Numbered from the stretch's first letter, positions 1 through 6,675 are shown. The stretch: DNA of 7,198 nt from an uncultured Clostridia bacterium (GCA_934281515.1 CAKQXG010000108.1:1-7198), one strand, 5' to 3'. Translations and numbers: made by a program. The notes: a model not told the origin generated them from the letters alone.

Positions 1-3
1 AAA

Positions 4-29
4 GAGAGAACATTTATCCTTGTTCTCTC
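4..29. terminator. Hairpin at left edge, possible terminator
   Basis: Perfect 9-bp inverted repeat: GAGAGAACA (4-12) and TGTTCTCTC (21-29) around an 8-base loop. Read leftward it is followed by TTT and then the window ends, so the T-run cannot be judged. Read rightward no clean T-run follows. It may be a second, back-up terminator for the leftward gene, or the terminator of a gene beyond the left edge. Confidence 0.4.
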
Positions 30-40
30 CTATGTTTCTT

Positions 41-87
41 ATATTAAATTAAAAAGTCGGATGTTCTTTTACGAATATCCGACTTTA
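41..87 (-). terminator. Rho-independent terminator of the BspA-like lipoprotein gene
   Basis: Inverted repeat 53-66 (AAAGTCGGATGTTC) with 73-86 (GAATATCCGACTTT): a 14-bp stem with one G-U pair and a 6-base loop. Read leftward the stem runs directly into a T-rich tract (TTTTT, then AATTTAAT). The right arm overlaps the TAA stop codon at 85-87, so the transcript would end almost at the stop with practically no 3' untranslated region. Confidence 0.85.
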
Positions 88-3000
88 AGCTATCATTTGA
101 AGGCTGTTTTCTATGTTATTTGGTGTTTTTTGTTGTGTTTTTTGGAAATCCCTTTCACTATTGATTGCAAATTCACCAATTGAAGTGACACTAGTCGAGA
201 TCGTTATCCTTGTCAAATTCGCACAACTTTGGAAGGCGGAGTTCTCGATTGAAGTAACGCTACTCGGAATTGTGATGCTTGCCAAAGAGCAATTGAAAAA
301 CGCATTGACACCAATAGAAGTAACACTATCTGGAATATCAATTTTTGTCAAACTCGTACAGTTATAGAACGTACCGTCGCCAATTGAGGTGACTTTATTC
401 GGAATGATCATACTTGTCAACGCAGAGCAACCTTGGAAAGCACATTCTCCAATGAATGTAACGCTGTCAGGAATGGTGATGTTTTTCAATCCCGAGCATC
501 CAAGAAACGCAAAATCGCCGATCGACGTAAAGTTGTCAGGAATGGTGATGCTTATCAATCCCGTGCAACCATAGAAAGCGTAATTGCTAATTTTTGTAAC
601 GCTACCGTCAGATGGAATAGTGCTGTTTTTGCATCCCCAAATAAGAGTTTTAGTCGCAGTTTCAATTAGGCAGTTACCGGTGCTATGATATTTGGAATTT
701 TCGTCGCTTACTGTAAAGCTTGTCAATGCGGAACAATCACTGAAAGCCTTTTCTCCAATTAATGTAACTTTGCCTCCAATTGTAACGTTTGTAAGCGCAG
801 AGCAATTTAAGAAGGCGCAGTCCCCGATTGAAGTAACGCTATCGGGGATTGAGATACTTGTCAACTTTGAGCAACTGGAGAACGCAAAGCTACCGATAGA
901 CGTGATTCCGCTACCAAGCGAAATACTTGTCAACTTTGAGCAACCGGAAAATGCATCGTTGCCAATTGAGATGACGTTATTCGGAATGATAATACCTGTC
1001 AATTCTCTGCAATAACTGAAAGCACTCTCTCCAATTAGTGTAACGCTATCTGGAATGGTGATGTTTGTCAAATCCGCGCAACCATAGAAAGCATAGTCTC
1101 CGATTGAAATGACATTATTTGGAATTGAGATACTTGTCAGTCCGGCACAGTTTCCGAACGCTCCGTTTCCAATATGTGTAACGCTGCCGTCAGATGGAAT
1201 AGTGCTGTTTTTGCATCCCAAAATAAGAGTTTTAGTCGCAGTTTCAATCAGGCAGTTACCAGTGCTATGATATTTGGGATTTTTGTCGCTTACTGTAATG
1301 CTTGTCAAAGGGGTGCAAGCGAAAGCCTCTTCTCCAATTGATGTAAGTCTATCGCCAATTGTAACGTTTGTAAGCTTGGAGCAACCTTCAAAGACGTAGC
1401 CCTCTATAGAAGTAACGCTATTGGGAATTGAGATACTTGTCAATTTTGAACAATTGGTAAATGCATAGTAACCAATTGCTGCAACCTCATCTCCAATAAT
1501 AACATTTGTTAGGCCAGTGCAATCAAAGAACGCCAAGGCTTCTATCGACGTAACTCCGCTATCAAGTGTTATATTTGTCAAGTTACTACAGCGCGAAAAT
1601 GCGCCATAAGGTAAGTCTCCGTCTGTTATTGTAACAGACTTGAGCAATTTTGGAATGTAGAATATGCTCTTTGTCTCGTCTAAAATTGACGCATCAAGAT
1701 AGATTTGTTCCGTGGCAACGCCATCGTAGTAACTGTCTGTTCCAAATATGTATCCAAATGGATAATGGGTTGTATCAAAGGATGTTTCTACCGAACCGCC
1801 GACAAATGGAAGCGTGATCTCTGTCAAACCACTGCAACCACTGAAAGCACCTTCGCCGATCGACGTGACGCTATTGGGAATAGTGATACTTTTCAATTCA
1901 GTGCAGTTTTTGAATGCATAAATGGGGATATTTTGTACGTTCTCCCCTATAACAACAGTGGTCAATTTTGAACAGTATTGAAATATTTCAGAGTTAAAAC
2001 TGCCTGCTTTAGTACAGTTGACAGCATTCCAGTATACGGTTGTTAATTCACTGCAACCAAAGAACGCGCCTTCTCCAATCGATGTAACACTATCTGGAAT
2101 AGTTATGTTTGTCAATCCTGTACAACTGTAAAATGCATTTTCACCAATCTCCTTGATGCCGTTCGGAAGCGAGATGCTTGTCGAACGGTAGTAGGCGAAT
2201 GCAATGGCGTTTATAACTGTTACAGCAACATTTTGCCAAGTGCAAGGAATAACAACGTCGGACTCTGTTCCGGTGTATCTTGACACCGCATATTCATTGT
2301 CCGACAAAAGGATGTATTCCAATCCTTCCGTGCCGTAAGCAAATACGGCTTTAATAGTAACGTTTGCAGCAGTATTTAGTTCGAATATAATTTCGCCGTT
2401 GCCAAGTTCCCAACCAGTAAAGGTATAGTCCTTTTGGTAGCAATGCGGCAAAGTTAGCGGCAAGTCGTTTACGGTAAATTGACTAGGCAAATCACCTTTC
2501 AACGCGCCGCCGTCCAAGTCTACCGTCAGCGAGTACGTTATTACCGTCCACTTTGCATGCAGCGTAACGTCACCCATTGAGCCGATAGCAATTTGTTCAA
2601 TTTTGTTTCCAAACGTATCTTCCGCGAACCAGCCATCAAAGGCATAGCCGCGTTTTGTGGGAGTGGGCAACGTAAGCGTTGCGCTCTCGATCGTGTAACT
2701 ATCGGGAGCTTCGTCGGGATTGGTTCCGCCGTCAAGAACATAGGTTATGCTGTATTCCACAGGAGTAATTATTGCGTTGACGACTATATCTTCCGTCACG
2801 CGCGTTAGGTCTTTTTCTTCCCACACGACCATATAGCCTGCCACGGAAACGACTTGCGGAATGGGTTCGGTAAAGTCGTCAAGGTCTAGCACGTCGTACA
2901 CCTTGTCGGGTTGTCCGCTTTGACGGAAGGTTACCTTGTGCGTGGCGCGAGTGATTGTAACCGTGCAAGTGTTGTTGCCTGTCAGTTGGTAATTGACATC

Positions 3001-4149
3001 GTTTACCGTTGCGGTTGCCGTATATGTGCCTGCCTCCACCATGTCGCCGCTGTACGAGATGTTTATATCCACTGTATCGTTGCCGCACAGATTTGTTGCA
3101 CGTGCAGTAAGCGACTTGTGCGCATTACCGTCGTACACAATTGTAGTTGCACCGACAAACTCTATCGTCAAGTCACGCTTGTTTATTGTCAGTGTCGCCG
3201 TCATGTCGGGCAATTGTTCGTAGTTGGGGTTTGTTCCTACAAACTTTGCCGTAACCGTATATACCCCGGCGTTGGTTTGATTGTTGTTTTCGTAAATAAC
3301 CGCTATGCCCTGCGGCAAATTGCCTACCACCTCCAAGGAGTGCGCCGTGCCGTCGTAGGCAACAACTGCGTCGGCAAAGGTAACGCCCTGCGCCGCGCTT
3401 TGCACAATCGTCAGCGTGGCAGTTTTGTTGGCGATGGGATTGTAGTTGACTGCGTCCCCACTAAAAATTGCAACCACGTTGTACTTGCCGACGTTTGTTT
3501 GGTTGTTACCGATGTACATCACCGTAACTCCGTCGGGAAGATTGGTGGCTTCCAGACTGTGCGTAGTGCCGTCGTACGTTACGGATTTGTCCGCAAACAC
3601 CACTTGGGACATGTCGTATGTGGCTTTTTCAATCGTAAGCGTGGCGGTTAGCTTGACCGTATCGAAGTCGGGTGCCGAAACGGTTGCCGTGACGGGATAT
3701 ATGCCTGCATTTGTATACGTGTTAGAAGGCGAATATGTGACCATCGCACCTTGCGGAAGATTGGCAACTTCGATTGATTGCGCCGTGCCGTCATACGTGA
3801 CAGTTTTGTCGGCAAACGCAAGTCCGTCGAACGTGCGGTTGACTACCGTCAACGTAAATGTGGTTGTAACGCCATCGTAAACTACCGAAATGTCGTATTC
3901 GCCTGCCTTTTGCAGTTGCTCGACAGTGACGTTGGCAAGGTTTTGTGCCGTCAGCGGCTCGGTGCGCATGTTGCCGTCGCTTGTAGCCACGACAATGGAG
4001 TAATCGGCAAGGTCAAACTCGCCTGCGTACACTTGTTTTGCACCGTTTACAGTAATAGACTTAGTGGTAACCCGGCATGCGGTAAGGGTCAGTGCGACCA
4101 CTAACACTATTGCCATCACTGCAAAAGCTTTTACAAATTTGGTTTTCAT
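85..4149 (-). CDS. Modular surface lipoprotein: Ig-like, MBG, InlB-like and BspA leucine-rich repeats
   Basis: Predicted cell-surface lipoprotein of 1354 residues. The start chosen is ATG at 4147-4149: it has AGAGG seven bases upstream and begins directly with a signal peptide, MKTKFVKAF plus a hydrophobic stretch and lipobox LTAC (Cys25). A longer in-frame start at 4272 would add 41 charged residues ahead of the signal and is unlikely. Domains in order: an Ig-like domain (about 27-104); four MBG-type repeats (about 106-175, 177-249, 252-323, 326-401) with the recurring YDGTAHSLE and TNAGxYTVTA patterns; three InlB/Listeria-Bacteroides-type repeats (402-463 weak, 466-534 with LDGG and GYAFDGW, 539-605); then about 26 BspA-type leucine-rich repeats of 23 residues (about 633-1330; consensus LTxITIPxSVTSIGxxAFxxC). 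Insertions at 780-838, 950-1001 and 1144-1195 interrupt the repeats. The C-terminus is a short Lys/Gln/Asn tail without a sorting signal. BspA-type repeats are known in adhesins and host- or matrix-binding proteins; the ligand here is unknown. The upstream spacer may contain an invertible promoter. Confidence 0.93.
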   Translation of the reverse strand: MKTKFVKAFAVMAIVLVVALTLTACRVTTKSITVNGAKQVYAGEFDLADYSIVVATSDGNMRTEPLTAQNLANVTVEQLQKAGEYDISVVYDGVTTTFTLTVVNRTFDGLAFADKTVTYDGTAQSIEVANLPQGAMVTYSPSNTYTNAGIYPVTATVSAPDFDTVKLTATLTIEKATYDMSQVVFADKSVTYDGTTHSLEATNLPDGVTVMYIGNNQTNVGKYNVVAIFSGDAVNYNPIANKTATLTIVQSAAQGVTFADAVVAYDGTAHSLEVVGNLPQGIAVIYENNNQTNAGVYTVTAKFVGTNPNYEQLPDMTATLTINKRDLTIEFVGATTIVYDGNAHKSLTARATNLCGNDTVDINISYSGDMVEAGTYTATATVNDVNYQLTGNNTCTVTITRATHKVTFRQSGQPDKVYDVLDLDDFTEPIPQVVSVAGYMVVWEEKDLTRVTEDIVVNAIITPVEYSITYVLDGGTNPDEAPDSYTIESATLTLPTPTKRGYAFDGWFAEDTFGNKIEQIAIGSMGDVTLHAKWTVITYSLTVDLDGGALKGDLPSQFTVNDLPLTLPHCYQKDYTFTGWELGNGEIIFELNTAANVTIKAVFAYGTEGLEYILLSDNEYAVSRYTGTESDVVIPCTWQNVAVTVINAIAFAYYRSTSISLPNGIKEIGENAFYSCTGLTNITIPDSVTSIGEGAFFGCSELTTVYWNAVNCTKAGSFNSEIFQYCSKLTTVVIGENVQNIPIYAFKNCTELKSITIPNSVTSIGEGAFSGCSGLTEITLPFVGGSVETSFDTTHYPFGYIFGTDSYYDGVATEQIYLDASILDETKSIFYIPKLLKSVTITDGDLPYGAFSRCSNLTNITLDSGVTSIEALAFFDCTGLTNVIIGDEVAAIGYYAFTNCSKLTSISIPNSVTSIEGYVFEGCSKLTNVTIGDRLTSIGEEAFACTPLTSITVSDKNPKYHSTGNCLIETATKTLILGCKNSTIPSDGSVTHIGNGAFGNCAGLTSISIPNNVISIGDYAFYGCADLTNITIPDSVTLIGESAFSYCRELTGIIIPNNVISIGNDAFSGCSKLTSISLGSGITSIGSFAFSSCSKLTSISIPDSVTSIGDCAFLNCSALTNVTIGGKVTLIGEKAFSDCSALTSFTVSDENSKYHSTGNCLIETATKTLIWGCKNSTIPSDGSVTKISNYAFYGCTGLISITIPDNFTSIGDFAFLGCSGLKNITIPDSVTFIGECAFQGCSALTSMIIPNKVTSIGDGTFYNCTSLTKIDIPDSVTSIGVNAFFNCSLASITIPSSVTSIENSAFQSCANLTRITISTSVTSIGEFAINSERDFQKTQQKTPNNIENSLQMIA
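160..2253 (-). repeat. BspA-type leucine-rich repeat array (about 26 units, 69-bp period)
   Basis: The coding DNA repeats with a 69-base period because each unit encodes 23 residues (LTxITIPxSVTSIGxxAFxxCS). Units are diverged but share long words, such as rightward-strand stretches of the type ATTGAAGTAACGCTA and TTGTCAA. Three units carry insertions: a unique one near residues 780-838 (contains FGYIFGTDSYYDG), and two copies of a YHSTGNCLIETATKTL block. This is a protein-coding repeat, not CRISPR: there are no constant repeats with unique spacers, and the frame stays open throughout. Confidence 0.9.
214..1374 (-). repeat. Tandem duplication of a seven-repeat LRR block (about 582 bp)
   Basis: Repeats 12-18 (nt 796-1374, residues about 926-1118) and 19-25 (nt 214-795, residues about 1119-1312) have the same order of units. 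In each the second unit carries the YHSTGNCLIETATKTL insertion. The best-conserved core is 595-726 against 1177-1308: I count 7 differences in 132 aligned bases with no gaps (about 95% identity), at a constant offset of 582 bases. Units outside the core are clearly more diverged, so either the core was kept alike by gene conversion or the insertion is under constraint. Confidence 0.8.
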
Positions 4150-4156
4150 TTTTGTA

Positions 4157-4161
4157 CCTCT
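4157..4161 (-). promoter_or_regulatory. Ribosome binding site deciding the start of the LRR lipoprotein
   Basis: Read leftward: AAAAGAGGT, then ACAAAA, then ATG. The AGAGG core sits 7 bases ahead of the ATG at 4149. This favours the 4149 start over the upstream in-frame ATG at 4272, and the chosen start places the lipoprotein signal at residue 1. Confidence 0.8.
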
Positions 4162-4187
4162 TTTACGCCCTGAAGCGGATTTGATTT

Positions 4188-4221
4188 TGTTCACCGAATA
4201 GCTTATTCGGTGAACATTTTT
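4188..4221 (+). repeat. Inverted repeat, left copy (near-palindromic 34-mer)
   Basis: Two 13-base arms, TGTTCACCGAATA (4188-4200) and TATTCGGTGAACA (4204-4216), flank the 3-base core GCT; TTTTT (4217-4221) completes the 34 bases. The whole 34-mer is the exact reverse complement of 4365-4398. On the plus strand the hairpin is followed by T6. On the minus strand, the direction of the LRR gene, it is followed by AAAATCAAATCC, so it should not terminate leftward transcription. It lies about 40 bases upstream of the LRR lipoprotein start. Confidence 0.85.
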
Positions 4222-4272
4222 TCGCTCGGACACAAAAATGAGCAAAAATTCTGGCATGCATCTGCCGCACAT

Positions 4273-4278
4273 AGTATA
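4273..4278 (-). promoter_or_regulatory. Weak leftward -10 candidate for the LRR lipoprotein gene
   Basis: Read leftward the sequence is TATACT (5 of 6 to TATAAT) in a very AT-rich stretch. No convincing -35 lies 16-18 bases upstream. If active it would start a transcript near 4266 and drive the LRR gene without any inversion, so it is the main competing explanation for expression of that gene. Confidence 0.25.
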
Positions 4279-4323
4279 TAAAAAAGCATATTTTTTACAT
4301 ATAAAATATATTACTATCTTTCA

Positions 4324-4352
4324 TTGACAACAAAAAACAAAAGTTGTATAAT
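4324..4352 (+). promoter_or_regulatory. Consensus sigma-70-type promoter pointing right
   Basis: TTGACA at 4324-4329, a 17-base spacer (4330-4346), and TATAAT at 4347-4352: both boxes match the consensus at all 12 positions and the spacing is ideal. Transcription would start near 4359. It lies between the inverted repeats. As written it leads straight into a hairpin with a T-run (4371-4404) and then runs antisense to the 3' end of the beta-helix gene, so it serves no gene in this orientation. Confidence 0.8.
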
Positions 4353-4364
4353 CTTTAAGATAAC

Positions 4365-4398
4365 AAAAATGTTCACCGAATAAGCTATTCGGTGAACA
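4365..4398 (-). repeat. Inverted repeat, right copy (near-palindromic 34-mer)
   Basis: Exact reverse complement of 4188-4221. Starts with AAAAA, then arms TGTTCACCGAATA (4370-4382) and TATTCGGTGAACA (4386-4398) around core AGC, where the left copy has GCT. The outer flank (4399 onward, TTTTTG) differs from the outer flank of the left copy, so the shared sequence ends at 4398. Confidence 0.85.
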
Positions 4399-4404
4399 TT
4401 TTTT
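4365..4404. terminator. Bidirectional terminator-like hairpin
   Basis: A 13-bp stem (4370-4382 with 4386-4398) and a 3-base loop, with A5 on the left and T6 (4399-4404 region) on the right. Rightward it would stop the consensus promoter's transcript after about 45 bases. Leftward the same hairpin is followed by TTTTTG and could end the beta-helix lipoprotein transcript about 210 bases past its stop. The right-hand T-run lies just outside the repeated 34-mer. Confidence 0.65.
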
Positions 4405-4607
4405 GTATAGCAAAACATTGTTTTGAGCTGTAATTTGAAGAGTTTTTAATGCGCCTGAAGCCTATTTCTAACCGATTTTCAGCGCAAACCGGTTAATACT
4501 AAGTACTGTCTAGACTTTTGATGTCACTTCACCATTTACAGTAAATCTGTTGTTGCCAAAGGTGAACATTTCACTTGCCCGTAGTTGCACAACCGATTAG
4601 CGTATTT
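4405..4607. other. Noncoding spacer downstream of the beta-helix lipoprotein gene
   Basis: No credible reading frame. It holds a weak imperfect stem near 4451-4484 (GCGCCTGAA with TTCAGCGC, one bulge) and GGTGAACATTT at 4561-4571, which equals one arm and the start of the T-run of the flanking inverted repeats. No clear terminator lies close to the stop at 4608, so the leftward transcript probably runs on to the hairpin at 4370-4398. Confidence 0.5.
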
Positions 4608-6590
4608 TTATCTTCCGCCGGGACCGAATCCGCCACCACCGGGACCGCCTTGTCCGCCGCCGGGATTAAAACCTCCGCCCGAACTAGCCGTGCCTGCCGA
4701 CGTAACAATCGACGAAACCGTAATGCTTGTTGTGGTGCTACCGACATACAGCGTGTATGTGCCGCCATTGACGATTTGCGCACTGCTGATAATTACCGAT
4801 TGGCAGGTCTTGGGCACAGTGCGCTCGACAATCACGTTACCGTCGACATCCACCAGTTTTATCACCGTGTTTGCCGCAATGGTTGCGCTTTGCGCATAGT
4901 TGATGACGTACTGCTTGGAGTTGCTTGCAGGAGTTTCCACCATACCGTTTGCCGACACCACAAACAGCGTGCCGCCGTTGACAAGGATACCGCCATCGGC
5001 GTCAAGACCGCCGTTGCCACCGTTTGTAGGTCCGTACACGCTTACCGTGCCACCGCCGATAAGTATCGTGCCGTTGCTGTCCAAGCCGTCGCCCTGCGCG
5101 TTGACTACCACCGTGCCGCCACTTATGATAATGTGTTCTACAATCGACGTATCGTCGCTTGCGGCGTTAAGTCCGTCGTCGGACGAGGTCACGTCAATGT
5201 TGCCGCCCACAATTTCTACGTATGCGCCTTCGATTCCTTCGTAACTGGTTGTCACAGTGATATCTCCGCCGCTTATGCGCACCAGTCCGTCGGCAGTTAG
5301 GCCGTCGTCTAGCGTTGCCAAAGTCAGCTTGCCCGACAATACATATGCGTTGCCGTTGTTGACGTGCAGTGCGTCGTCGTAGCTGTCCACCGTCAGTTCG
5401 GTACCATCAACAACCAGGCAGTAGTCGCCGTCGTCGACGGTGTACTCTGTCGTGATTTCGGAATTGTCGGCGGCTGTCGTAGTCACTTCGTACTCGACAA
5501 CGCCCACTTTTACGCCCTTGCAACTAGTGATAAACGCATACTTTGTACCGCTTGTTCGTTCATCGTCGGCAACCTTACTGTAAGTGTTGCCACTACGGAC
5601 ATAGCGGAAGTCATCTGCTTCCAATCCGTAAGTCGTGCGGTTTGTGGTCGTGTCGGCGACAAGTGTGCCAACCGTAGTAATGTCGGCTTTGCCGTCCTTG
5701 AAGTACACAAATGTTTCGGCTTGTATGCCGTCGCCTTGCACATTGGCTGTCAGCGTGCAATCGACAAGCGACACAAAGCCTTCGTCGGTGGTAAACGTGT
5801 AGTCGGTTTCGCCGTCGGAGTTGTCGAAGTCGCAGTCGGCGTTGATACCGTCCTTGACGGCGGCAACCGTAATGTCGGCATTGTTTGCGGCAAGGCTTCC
5901 GCAGGCAATTGCATGGTTTGCACCGTTGGCAACAAGCGTTGCGTCGACTATCTGCAAAGCCTTGCTTACCTTTACGGCGTTTTTGCCAACCGAGGTAACG
6001 TTAAGCGTACCCGAACCGTTGATGTCAAGCGTACCTTTTACATGAATAGCATTTTCTGCCGCTGTTCCGCTTGTTGAAATGCTGTTAGTGGTATCTTGAA
6101 CAACGGTTATTGTCACTTTGCACTTTTTACCGGTTTGCAAAGCCACTCCGTCGGCCTTGGCAATTGTCGCGCCGTTGAGATACAGGTGAACAGTCAAACC
6201 CTTGGCTATGGATATGCCATTAGCGTACTTACCACTAAGCACATAGTTGCCGTCTGCGTTAATTTTGCTTTCCGTTGTGGCAAGCAAAGTTGCGTCGTCG
6301 GGAATGGTTGTGTCTGCCGCCAATGCGCTCAAATCGATTGCCCCTGCCTTTACGGTCGACGTGTAATCTTCGTTGACCTCATCGGGTGTTTCGGCAGTGC
6401 CGCCACCGTTACCTCCGTTGCCGCCTGACGGATTGCCATCAGGAGGCGTAGGCGGATTGCCGCCGTTATTGGTTCCGTTGTTTGTGCCATCGGTGCCGTT
6501 GTCGGTGCCATTGTCAATCGTGCAAGCCACGGCAAACACCATAACAAGCACCAGCACAAGTGCCAATGAAATACGCAGGGCCTTTTTCAT
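4608..6590 (-). CDS. Cthe_2159-family carbohydrate-binding beta-helix lipoprotein
   Basis: Predicted extracellular lipoprotein of 660 residues. The start is ATG at 6588-6590, seven bases after AGGAG; it begins MKKALRISL, followed by a hydrophobic core and lipobox AVAC (Cys23). The ATG at 6617 would add nine residues and lacks such a site. After Cys23 comes a low-complexity Asn/Gly/Thr/Pro linker (about 26-66), then a right-handed beta-helix-like repeat region (about 80-550) with recurring GGxxxV and Asp-rich turns: DDGLTADG (428-435), DDGLNA (471-476), GDGLDSNG (500-507), GGLDADGG (527-534). It closes with a beta-sandwich-like region (about 555-628) and a Gly/Pro-rich tail ending PGGR. This layout matches the Cthe_2159 carbohydrate-binding family, whose founding member from Clostridium thermocellum binds cellulose and polygalacturonate and carries calcium. 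Residues about 307-410 look like an insertion between coils. Substrate here is inferred. No catalytic domain is visible, so it is more likely a binding or scaffold protein than an enzyme. Confidence 0.9.
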   Translation of the reverse strand: MKKALRISLALVLVLVMVFAVACTIDNGTDNGTDGTNNGTNNGGNPPTPPDGNPSGGNGGNGGGTAETPDEVNEDYTSTVKAGAIDLSALAADTTIPDDATLLATTESKINADGNYVLSGKYANGISIAKGLTVHLYLNGATIAKADGVALQTGKKCKVTITVVQDTTNSISTSGTAAENAIHVKGTLDINGSGTLNVTSVGKNAVKVSKALQIVDATLVANGANHAIACGSLAANNADITVAAVKDGINADCDFDNSDGETDYTFTTDEGFVSLVDCTLTANVQGDGIQAETFVYFKDGKADITTVGTLVADTTTNRTTYGLEADDFRYVRSGNTYSKVADDERTSGTKYAFITSCKGVKVGVVEYEVTTTAADNSEITTEYTVDDGDYCLVVDGTELTVDSYDDALHVNNGNAYVLSGKLTLATLDDGLTADGLVRISGGDITVTTSYEGIEGAYVEIVGGNIDVTSSDDGLNAASDDTSIVEHIIISGGTVVVNAQGDGLDSNGTILIGGGTVSVYGPTNGGNGGLDADGGILVNGGTLFVVSANGMVETPASNSKQYVINYAQSATIAANTVIKLVDVDGNVIVERTVPKTCQSVIISSAQIVNGGTYTLYVGSTTTSITVSSIVTSAGTASSGGGFNPGGGQGGPGGGGFGPGGR

Positions 6591-6597
6591 AATACTA

Positions 6598-6602
6598 CTC
6601 CT
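6598..6602 (-). promoter_or_regulatory. Ribosome binding site of the beta-helix lipoprotein
   Basis: Read leftward: AAAAGGAG, then TAGTATT (7 bases), then ATG at 6590. A near-ideal Shine-Dalgarno sequence. It decides for the 660-residue form whose residue 1 starts the lipoprotein signal. Confidence 0.88.
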
Positions 6603-6675
6603 TTTCAATACGGACAAGCGTGTGCCGTCCTTTGTTTTGATACCGTTATTGTACCCCTCATTTATTGAAAAAGGC

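Larger units (their letters stand above)
4188..4398. promoter_or_regulatory. Candidate invertible promoter segment (phase-variation switch), OFF orientation
   Basis: A segment bounded by perfect 34-base inverted repeats (4188-4221 and 4365-4398) with 143 bases between them that contain a consensus promoter. The promoter points right, away from the LRR lipoprotein gene. Inversion about the midpoint would put the -35 near 4257-4262, the -10 near 4234-4239 and the start of transcription near 4227, facing the gene with a leader of about 78 bases. Invertible promoters between short inverted repeats are an established way to phase-vary surface proteins in gut bacteria. No invertase is encoded in this window. 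The alternative is two unrelated insertions of the same dispersed palindrome: because each copy is nearly its own reverse complement, only the 3-base core and the A/T flanks define orientation. Confidence 0.55.

Noticed and set aside
160..2253. CRISPR-like periodicity
   Set aside because: The 69-base period encodes 23-residue leucine-rich repeats in one open frame; there are no constant repeats separated by unique spacers.
2911..3651. Plus-strand open frame of 246 codons inside the LRR lipoprotein gene
   Set aside because: Cys/Val/Arg-rich antisense shadow of the Thr/Val-rich MBG repeats, with no domain and no ribosome site.
4150..4272. In-frame N-terminal extension of the LRR lipoprotein by 41 residues (start ATG at 4272)
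   Set aside because: The extension is charged, precedes a textbook lipoprotein signal, lacks a ribosome site, and would run through the left inverted repeat.
4451..4484. Terminator directly after the beta-helix gene
   Set aside because: The stem is short with a bulge and has no T-run in the leftward direction; the hairpin at 4370-4398 is a better candidate.
4575..5300. Plus-strand open frame of 241 codons antisense to the beta-helix gene
   Set aside because: Low-complexity antisense shadow of Gly/Asp-rich coding sequence, with no recognisable domain; the leftward frame has a clear signal peptide and family motifs.
5364..6077. Plus-strand open frame of 237 codons antisense to the beta-helix gene
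   Set aside because: Same reason: Cys- and Val-rich composition typical of an antisense frame, no start context.
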